Assembly: GCA_003427395.1 (NCBI GenBank)
Contig: BFEA01000134.1
Coordinates: 1,619,420 to 1,643,580, forward strand
DNA length: 24,161 nucleotides
Direction of reading: 5' to 3'
DNA from: Chara braunii
Lineage: Eukaryota; Streptophyta; Charophyceae; Charales; Characeae
Positions 18,940 through 24,161 of this stretch are shown piece by piece; position 1 is the first letter of the stretch; the number at the start of each line of letters is the position of its first letter. Made by a program: the position numbers and the translations under genes. The notes beneath the pieces were generated by a model. The model was not told where the DNA came from and ran no database searches. It saw only the letters and a list, made by a program, of their open reading frames with translations.

Positions 18940-19015
18940 TTGTATCTGGATTCAAACTTGGGTGCGTATTTCAACAGTTCGTCGGTGAACCAACAGAGCT
19001 ATTACCTGGGGCCGT
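18940..19015 (-). mobile_element. tRNA-derived SINE fragment, copy 2
   Basis: The minus strand shows A box TAGCTCTGTTGGT (18989-19001) and B box AGTTTGAATCC (18948-18958), about 30 nt apart, a good match to tRNA internal promoters. Between them GAACTGTTGAAATACG aligns with GAACTGCTCAAGTACAG of copy 1. Downstream (toward 18890) the minus strand is T-rich. It is a SINE head rather than a functional tRNA. Confidence 0.65.
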
Positions 19016-19081
19016 CAAAAAAAAAAAAAAAACCAGCTCACTGCCAATGCCACTCACACGCGTGCAAGGGACGCCGGGCCC

Positions 19082-19133
19082 ACTTCCCGGCTTTTTTTTT
19101 TTTTTTTTTTTTTTTTTTGAACTTCCCGGCTTT
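19082..19133. mobile_element. poly(T/A) insertion with 13-bp target-site duplication
   Basis: ACTTCCCGGCTTT occurs at 19082-19094 and 19121-19133. Between them are a T tract (19092-19118) and GA. In the minus orientation this is a poly(A) insertion. Confidence 0.7.
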
Positions 19134-19169
19134 GATAGTAGTAAAGATTGATTTTTTTCCATAAAGGGT

Positions 19170-19191
19170 AAAAAAAAAAAAAAAAAAAAAA
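19170..19191. repeat. 22-nt poly(A) tract
   Basis: An uninterrupted A run with no clear flanking direct repeat. Confidence 0.85.
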
Positions 19192-19291
19192 CTCACACGG
19201 GAGTGTCCCCCATCGGGGGTACCCTGAAGGCAATAAATAAAGGTCACCCTGGGCTGAAAAGGCCACCCGTTGTCAGATTAGACACGAAGTT

Positions 19292-19363
19292 GAATTTACC
19301 TGGGCTGGTTAATCCGATGATAATACCTGAAGGACATTAAAAAGAAAAAAAAGAAAAAAAAAA
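19292..19363 (+). pseudogene. possible U1 snRNA 5' fragment with A-rich tail
   Basis: GAATTTACCTGG at the start resembles the U1 5' end that pairs with 5' splice sites (ATACTTACCTGG). It is followed by GGTTAATCC, GATGAT and GAAGG, the order of words in U1 stem-loop I, then by an A-rich tail (19339-19363). The match is short and imperfect, but the context (U2 and U6 retrocopies within 800 bp) makes it worth recording. It is truncated well before the Sm site. Confidence 0.4.
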
Positions 19364-19640
19364 AGTCTGGGGACCGACGGACCGGCCATGGTGGAAAAGA
19401 CTCAAGCGAAGAAAAAAGAGAAAAAAAAAGGGGGAAGGAAAGAGATACTACCTCTCTCACGTTGCGATTCTCTCTCAGGGCACACTAACACTCGTACTTT
19501 CCAAAATGCATCTGACTGCAGCTACGGCCAGACCTGGATGAATCTCGACTGCAATCGCGTCCAGATCTTCATAGAAAACGTCCTAGTGTGAACACGCCTT
19601 ACGTGTCCTTGTCGTTTGCACAAATACACGTAGATAAGTC
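19364..19640. other. no recognised gene
   Basis: An open frame at 19388-19591 starts in a lysine-rich low-complexity run and has no known domain. Confidence 0.5.
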
Positions 19641-19775
19641 TTTGCTCGGTCTCAGTTAACAACACGTCAGAGCTATACCTTTCTTTTTTTTTTTTTTTTT
19701 TTTTTTTGCTATACCTTTCTTAGTCCTTGATTTAACTACCCTTTGCTCGTTTAGATCCAACAACACATCAAGGAT
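19641..19775 (+). repeat. degenerate repeats resembling the U2 5' end
   Basis: Words of the form CTTTSCTCGG or ATACCTTTCTTAG recur at about 19641, 19676, 19713 and 19741, with AACAACAC and CAGTTAACAAC partners, just upstream of the U2-like sequence, which itself begins CTACCTTTCTCGGCC. This looks like an old tandem duplication of the U2 5' region, later interrupted by the T-tract insertion at 19684-19707. Confidence 0.45.
19672..19721. mobile_element. poly(T/A) insertion with 14-bp target-site duplication
   Basis: GCTATACCTTTCTT is exact at 19672-19685 and 19708-19721, separated by pure T (the tract spans 19684-19707). No other sequence was inserted. Confidence 0.78.
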
Positions 19776-19901
19776 CTACCTTTCTCGGCCTTCAGTTAAC
19801 AACGCAGTTAGGCTGAGATGGTCAAGTGTAGTATCTGTTCTGATCAGTTTTCTGATCCGTGGTCCATCGTGCGACATGCAGACAACAAAAAAAAAAAAAA
19901 A
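19776..19901 (+). pseudogene. U2 snRNA retropseudogene
   Basis: Starting CTACCTTTCTCGGCCTT, the sequence follows the U2 5' end. It carries about 17 extra nt, then resumes with GGCTGAGATGGTCAAGTG, TAGTATCTGTTCTGATCAG and CTGATCCGTGG. The branch-site recognition element GTAGTA is intact. Similarity ends after CCATCG, before the Sm site, and a 15-nt A tract follows (19887-19901). U2 pairs with intron branch points in the spliceosome. The insertion, small deletions, missing 3' part and A tail mark this as a non-functional retrocopy. Confidence 0.85.
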
Positions 19902-19964
19902 CAGGGATACCGTAGTAGCATTTGAAGTAGAGACGTTCTTTCTTTCTTTTTCGTTTTTTTTTTT

Positions 19965-20071
19965 AATTGGACCATTTCTCGATTGATGCGTGTCATCCTT
20001 GTGCATGTGCCATGCTTAATCTTCTCTCTCTGGTATCGTTCCAATTTTGTTTAACGGATGTACGGAAAGAC
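19965..20071 (-). pseudogene. near full-length U6 snRNA retropseudogene
   Basis: Reading the minus strand from 20071, the sequence matches U6 almost throughout: TACATCCG, AAAATTGGAACGATAC, AGAGAAGATTA, GCATGG, CAAGGATGACACGCA and AATCGAGAAATGGTCCAATT. The ACAGAGA box is altered by insertion (CCAGAGAGAGAAG) and the AGC triad by an extra A (TTAAGC), both essential in active U6. The normal T run is replaced by an A-rich tail (A9 then AAAG repeats, down to about 19936). No TATA box or upstream sequence element is visible in the 60 nt upstream. It is therefore a retropseudogene. Confidence 0.9.
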
Positions 20072-20129
20072 GGAGAAGCGACGATCTAATTTCAGCATGA
20101 CCGTGTTTGCTTACGATAGCCCGTCTTAA

Positions 20130-20210
20130 CCCGAATACAACGTGGAGTTATTATAGCTGTATTCAGGGCAACTTTGAGACTAGATGCAATGACGGTGCGT
20201 TGTATTCGGG
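20130..20210. repeat. diverged copy of the 5452 fold-back family
   Basis: CCCGAATACAACG (20130-20142) and CGTTGTATTCGGG (20198-20210) are exact inverted ends. The interior TTATTATAGCTGTATT and GACTAGAT correspond to the words in 5452-5550. The inner arms no longer pair perfectly. Confidence 0.75.
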
Positions 20211-20254
20211 GGAAAACAGGGTAATCCGACAGCCGGTTGACAATTGCGGAGGGA

Positions 20255-20257
<3 letters not shown>

Positions 20258-20287
<30 letters not shown>
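20258..20287. repeat. 30-nt poly(G) tract
   Basis: Uninterrupted G on the plus strand, the only long G run in the window. It could form G-quadruplexes. Its length is probably uncertain in the assembly. Confidence 0.9.
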
Positions 20288-20288
<1 letters not shown>

Positions 20289-20400
20289 GGAGAAGACGAG
20301 TAGGATGAACTTGGTGGACGGATGGAGCAGGATAGTACAGAAGATGACGTTCTAATTTAGGGCATATACTCACACTAAGACCTTTTCCCTTCTTTCGAGA

Positions 20401-20727
20401 CGTAATTACGGTCAAATGCATCCTAGTGCCATAATTACGGTCAGATACATTTACAGTAAGATTGTGCTAGTGTGAGTAAGCTCGGAAATACGAGTAAGTA
20501 GATAAGAGAGATATTACGTAGATGGATTACAGGTCGACAGTCAGCCACGAGCGGCCACACAGATCAACAGATCGACTCCTTGAACATATTTACCGACAGA
20601 CCGATGAACAGATCGATTGCATCATACAAAAACGACAGACAGATCAACAGATCGACTCATTGTACATAACCGACAGACAGCTCACTGCCAACAGATGGAT
20701 TGCCTGTACAAAGTTAAGTAGCAAGCT

Positions 20728-20762
<35 letters not shown>

Positions 20763-20821
20763 GTACAAAGATAAGTAGGAAGCTGAGTAGCGTACCTGGA
20801 TCATGGAATAAAGAGAAGAAT

Positions 20822-20866
<45 letters not shown>

Positions 20867-21143
20867 ATATATTGACATAGAAAGATCTGATTCCATAGAT
20901 GGTATAAGAGGAAGAAAATGAACAACAGCTAGAGATATAGATAGATAGATAGGTAGATAGATAGATAGGCACACATAGATTTATATTATAGATACATATA
21001 GGTAGGTATATGGATAGACAAGCAAATCGGCAACTGGATTGAACTAAAGGCAGATGGACACGAGGAGCGTTAGAAAATCACAAAAGTCGTACTAGGAAAT
21101 TCGTAACAGAGCATTCTAGTCGTAATTACGGTCAGATGCATCG
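20401..21143. repeat. 740-bp microsatellite-rich segment flanked by direct repeats
   Basis: CGTAATTACGGTCARATGCA occurs at 20401 and again at 21121, with a third partial copy at 20431-20452. Between them are (GA)n tracts at 20728-20762 and 20825-20865, a 25-nt direct repeat (GTACAAAGWTAAGTAGSAAG..., 20706 and 20763), (TAGA)n at about 20934-20968, and CAACAGATCGACTC words. There is no gene: the long frames here are microsatellite shadows. Confidence 0.6.
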
Positions 21144-21163
21144 TCGTTCGACTACGGGATTCG

Positions 21164-22363
21164 TCAGCAGTATTCACATGACTGGATTGTTTCTTCAGGA
21201 AGAGCGTCTACAAACGTCTCCGGGGGTATCCGCCCACAGAAGTGAACGTTAGGTTCAGTCACGTTTCCCCCTGCTACTCGGATATAGATGTTGTTCGATG
21301 TCACCGTATTTGCAACGTTATGAACGAACAGGTTCTTGCCGCACAAGCTGAACAGCGCCTTGTCTTCCCCGTAGAAGCGCACGGCTCCGCCGACCCCACC
21401 TTCCGCCCTGTTCTGGATAAACTCGCACTGAGAAATGACGCTCAGTCCGCCGGTGAAAAAGAGCGCGCCGGCTTGTTGCGCGGCCAGATTCTTGATGAAC
21501 TTACAGCCATGCACAAAGACTGCTGTCTGATCTCTGAAGTGCGCAGCTCCGCCGTTCTCCTCTGCATCGTTGTCCTCGAACACGCACCGGCTAATCTCTC
21601 CGCCGCCGCCGCCGACCGCGCCCGCGCGAATTGCCCCCCCATTCACCTGCGCGTGATTGTCGATGAAGAGCGTGTTGTTGATCGAGAAGATGGTATTCTC
21701 CATGTTGATGGCTGCGCCGCTCGCGCCGCCCATCGTCCCATTGAGCGCAAGGTTGCCCCGAAAGACGCAGCGATCGATGAAGACGGAATCACCCGTGGCA
21801 GACAGTGCGGCGCCGCTGGTATTCGACCGGAAAGCGCGGAACTTGAGGTTAATTAGCGTAATGTTCGAGTCGGTGACGATACCTTTAAACTTGCCCGCTC
21901 CATCGATGACAGGCGACTCGTCGCGCTCGGGACCTTTTCCCACAAGCGTCAGCGGTCTGGAAAGAGGAGGGAGAGAGTCAGTTAGCATGATGTTGCCCTT
22001 TACTTCATGATACGACACGTTAGGGTTTTGATAAGCCGCCAAGAAATCGACAAGCGTGTAAGCATTGCCGCGCCAGCCGGGGGAGGCGGCGGCGGCGGCG
22101 CCGCCGCACACGCCGCCGATCGGCTGCTGCCGCTGGTGCAGCGGTTGTCGGTATTCCCGAGGGAGAAGAAGGATGGCGAGAAGAAGCACTAGCTCAGCGG
22201 GGAAATGCCGCCGCCACCATCGCAGCTGAACGCCCCGAGGAGGCGAAGCATTATCTCCTTCCTTTGCGACCTCGACAGAGACGGAAAGAGAAAGGCTCGT
22301 CTCCCGCCCCTTCGTTGGCGGCCATGTCGTCCCTCCCCCTGTCCCGGCAGCTGATTGAACCAT
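21164..22363 (-). CDS. Pmp-repeat right-handed beta-helix protein
   Basis: A 399-residue single-exon frame, the only convincing intact gene here. Residues 54-67 (FPAELVLLLAILLL) after RWWRR form a hydrophobic signal or signal-anchor segment. From about residue 103 the protein has a beta-helix cap (LTLVGKG, PVIDGAG, ITLINLKF) and then six copies of the polymorphic-membrane-protein repeat, in which an F-x-x-N turn alternates with G-G-A-[IVL]: FRGN 201, FIDN 233, FEDN 262, FIKN 289, FIQN 315, FVHN 346, with GAAI 217, NGGAI 241, NGGAA 270, QAGAL 297 and GGAV 325. Such repeats occur in chlamydial autotransporters and in many algal and protist extracellular proteins, so a secreted or surface role is likely. 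The start has G at -3 and +4, and TAG lies in frame four codons upstream. Cys-rich ends (CGRI, SCEYC) may form disulfides. GC content is higher than the flanks. Confidence 0.82.
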   Translation of the reverse strand: MVQSAAGTGGGTTWPPTKGRETSLSLSVSVEVAKEGDNASPPRGVQLRWWRRHFPAELVLLLAILLLPREYRQPLHQRQQPIGGVCGGAAAAASPGWRGNAYTLVDFLAAYQNPNVSYHEVKGNIMLTDSLPPLSRPLTLVGKGPERDESPVIDGAGKFKGIVTDSNITLINLKFRAFRSNTSGAALSATGDSVFIDRCVFRGNLALNGTMGGASGAAINMENTIFSINNTLFIDNHAQVNGGAIRAGAVGGGGGEISRCVFEDNDAEENGGAAHFRDQTAVFVHGCKFIKNLAAQQAGALFFTGGLSVISQCEFIQNRAEGGVGGAVRFYGEDKALFSLCGKNLFVHNVANTVTSNNIYIRVAGGNVTEPNVHFCGRIPPETFVDALPEETIQSCEYC

Positions 22364-22882
22364 GGCTTGGCGCTAACTCTCCCTCGCAGGGACTGCCGGA
22401 GGGTAGGAGACAGAGGAGAGGGTAGATGGGAGAAACGATTGCGAACACTAGGTATAAATATGAACTGGCAAAGCCACGCGCAACAGGCTGAGCGCGGGAG
22501 GAGAGGATATAAGGAACAGAGAATGAAGGCGGAGAGGCGGGAAGGTGAAAAAGATGGCGCGAGGAAGGAGAGATGTCGGAGACGCAAAATTGATAGCGGC
22601 GCGAGGGCGCACAGGATGGATCGCAAATGATGAGAGAAGTTTTTGATGAAATCAAGGAAGGAGAGATATAGGGCCTTGCTCCCCAACTCCAGATTCCACG
22701 TTTTTTCCGAAAAAAAAGGCCCGGGGATTTTATTTTTTTATTTTTATTTTTTTTTGCCCAGAGAATTTCATTTCATGAAGTGGTGGCTGGTGAGTGCAAC
22801 TGCGAGGTGAGAGTCGTTCCGCCGGAAGTATAAGTAATGGGCTGACGTGAGTATGGCGGTTTCTGCTGTCCCGTTTCTGCTC
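22364..22882. other. upstream region of the beta-helix gene
   Basis: No other gene is supported. An overlapping minus frame (22189-22686) is rich in Ser, Leu and Arg with no domain. A weak AT-rich box (TATTTATA on the minus strand) lies near 22452-22459, about 90 nt upstream of the start, and is only a possible promoter element. T/A runs occur at 22708-22755. Confidence 0.35.
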
Positions 22883-22948
22883 CCAATTTCACCTTTTTTT
22901 TTCTTTTCTTTTTTTAAATTTTATATCTTGGAACCAATTTCACCTTTC
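22883..22948. mobile_element. T-rich insertion with 14-bp target-site duplication
   Basis: CCAATTTCACCTTT occurs at 22883-22896 and 22934-22947. The sequence between is T-rich with a short TAAATTTTATATCTTGGAA end, so a little more than a bare tail was copied. Confidence 0.7.
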
Positions 22949-23237
22949 ACTACCTACCCGCTGTGAGAGCTAGCTATGCTTGCAGGGCCTTCTTCTCTTT
23001 CGATCGAGGATTGCTGGTCCGTCATCTGAAGCACCTACGGGTAGTTGCACCATTTGCCAGCCACCAACACTTTGAATGCATCTTGACGCGTGTCTGTCCA
23101 GTTGCATTCAAAATTTTGGCGGATGCAGGCCTTAAATTCGCGCCCAACCTCAAAATAACACGTTTTATAAAGACAATCAGGTGAGGGAAAACAGGCTTCC
23201 ACTCGATGGGCGGCAGGAAAGGTCGTATAGCCAGCCA
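22949..23237. other. no recognised gene
   Basis: Short frames on both strands without family resemblance. Confidence 0.5.
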
Positions 23238-23640
23238 AGTGGCATAACGGAACACGCACGACGACTTTCCTGCATGCATGGGACCGCAATTACGACCCCG
23301 GGGCGAAGTCCCACTTGTTCGAATTATCGGCTCCTGATCGTAGATTGTTCAGTTCAGATCGACGGCCGGAAATGAGCGATTCGACCAAGTGAGATTTGCG
23401 CCCCGGCCGGTATATATGTGGCCATTGCGTAGAGAGATAGTGGCATAACGGAACACGCACGACGACTTTCCTGCATGCATGGGACCGCAATTACGACCCC
23501 GGGGCGAAGTCCCATTTGTTCGAATTATCGGCTCCTGATCGTAGATTGTTCAGTTCAGATCGACGGCCGGAAATGAGCGGTTCGACCAAGTGAGACTCGC
23601 GCCCCGGCCGGTATATATGTGGCCATTGCGTAGAGAGATA
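23238..23640 (+). repeat. two tandem 201-bp units
   Basis: Unit 1 starts at 23238 and unit 2 at 23439; they differ at only a few positions. Each begins AGTGGCATAACGG, an A-box-like word, and about 35-40 nt later has AATTACGACCCC, a B-box-like word. Near the end each has CCGGTATATATGTGG, a possible TATA element. The unit could be a tRNA-related SINE or a duplicated promoter. No tRNA cloverleaf could be drawn with confidence. Confidence 0.85.
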
Positions 23641-23804
23641 AGTTGAAATATTGCTCGTTCTCCACCCCCCCCAAAAAAAAACGCTCGTGTGAATAGTACG
23701 ACCTTACGTTGCATCACACCTTACGTTCCCCCCCCAAAAAAAAAGCCACGTGGCAGAGCGAAGCATGGGATATCACCCGGTAGAAAAGGAAGCTGCCAAA
23801 CTTT
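23641..23804. other. spacer with C8/A9 runs
   Basis: Two C-run/A-run junctions (about 23666-23681 and 23730-23744) flank a repeated ACCTTACGTT word. No gene is recognised. Confidence 0.5.
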
Positions 23805-23833
23805 AGCATGGATGTGGGGACCACATCCATGCT
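23805..23833. repeat. 13-bp-arm hairpin
   Basis: AGCATGGATGTGG and its exact reverse complement surround a GGA loop. Confidence 0.9.
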
Positions 23834-23889
23834 GACACACCACACAGCACAAGAAAATTGCCTTTGGCTTTGTTACATCACAGCCACAT

Positions 23890-23945
23890 TAGGCCTCGTT
23901 CCACTACTCTGTGTATCTAGGCCTCGTTCCACTACTCTGTGTATC
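23890..23945. repeat. 28-bp exact tandem duplication
   Basis: A unit beginning TAGGCCTCGTTCCACTACTC lies at 23890-23917 and 23918-23945. Confidence 0.95.
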
Positions 23946-24161
23946 TTTTTAACCGAGAACGTGAAAAATTGAACGCGCGTTCATCCGTTTAATGGGCCTC
24001 CGACCCCCATTAAATCGCGTTAAATGCAAAAACGAGGGGGTCGCGTCGAATTCGGAAAAACGGAATTCGCGCGTTGGGCTTCGGACACGTGTACCTACGT
24101 GCCCGAACACTAAAACCAGAAAGAAAAAAAAACAATTTGGCCGCCATACCCCCCCCCCCCC
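23946..24161. other. palindrome-rich right edge and C tract
   Basis: GAACGCGCGTTC (about 23971-23982) is a perfect palindrome. TTTAATGGG and CCCATTAAA pair across a short loop, and GAATTCG words are arranged inversely near 24048-24070. The window ends in a C tract (24149-24161). No gene is recognised. Confidence 0.6.

Noticed and set aside
20644-20972. Leu/Ser-rich minus frames
   Set aside because: They are shadows of the (GA)n and (TAGA)n microsatellites.
21900-22020. Possible intron in the beta-helix gene (GTATCA donor; CTAAC branch-like word, pyrimidine tract and CAG acceptor at about 21958)
   Set aside because: A 57-nt in-frame removal is possible, but the uninterrupted reading (NIMLTDSLPPLSRPLTLVGK) fits the beta-helix cap pattern better. 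RNA-seq would decide.
22189-22686. 165-codon minus frame overlapping the beta-helix gene start
   Set aside because: It is Ser/Leu/Arg-rich with no domain and overlaps the better-supported gene in another frame.
1-24161. CRISPR array, bacterial operons or phage genes
   Set aside because: No regularly spaced repeats with unique spacers, no ribosome-binding-site-led gene strings and no phage domains are present; the content is eukaryotic.

Overview
This window looks like nuclear DNA from a large, repeat-rich eukaryotic genome. It has dense microsatellites, many A/T homopolymers, MITE-like fold-backs, a decayed non-LTR retrotransposon (LINE), tRNA-derived SINEs, snRNA retropseudogenes and very little open coding sequence. 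A plant or algal host (perhaps a charophyte-type green alga) is a reasonable guess from the LINE, SINE and hammerhead content and from the beta-helix gene, but the sequence alone does not prove it. There is one ambiguous base (N, 6086).

Layout. 1-3490: two inverted, diverged copies of a repeat that ends in (TTGA)n/(TG)n microsatellite, around about 2 kb with no recognisable gene. 3491-6480: no gene; two hammerhead-ribozyme-like cores on the minus strand (4034-4083 and 5976-6025), the second sitting in the loop of a 47-bp-arm hairpin; a 53-nt T tract; a fold-back at 5452-5550. 6493-6694: a clean 202-bp MITE. 7390-10720: a broken LINE on the plus strand (AP-type endonuclease, reverse transcriptase and C-terminal region, all with stops and frameshifts). 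A probable further C-terminal piece lies at 13075-13396, so about 2.4 kb of unrelated DNA seems to split the element. 13.7-18.9 kb: several MITE-like elements, hairpins, direct repeats, two tRNA-SINE copies (16780-16850 and 18940-19015) and a U6 snRNA retrocopy (16940-17038). 19.29-20.07 kb: a cluster of snRNA-derived sequences (U1-like fragment, U2 on the plus strand, U6 on the minus strand), each next to an A-rich tail. 21164-22363 (minus): the only intact gene I can support, a 399-aa polymorphic-membrane-protein-type beta-helix protein. 23238-23640: two tandem 201-bp units. The right end holds short palindromes and a C tract.

The unifying theme is LINE-type retroposition. The LINE, SINEs, snRNA retrocopies with A tails, and bare A/T tracts flanked by 9-15 bp direct repeats all carry the signature expected from target-primed reverse transcription. 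The most novel items are the two hammerhead-like cores, the poly(A)-only insertions with target-site duplications, and the snRNA retropseudogene cluster.
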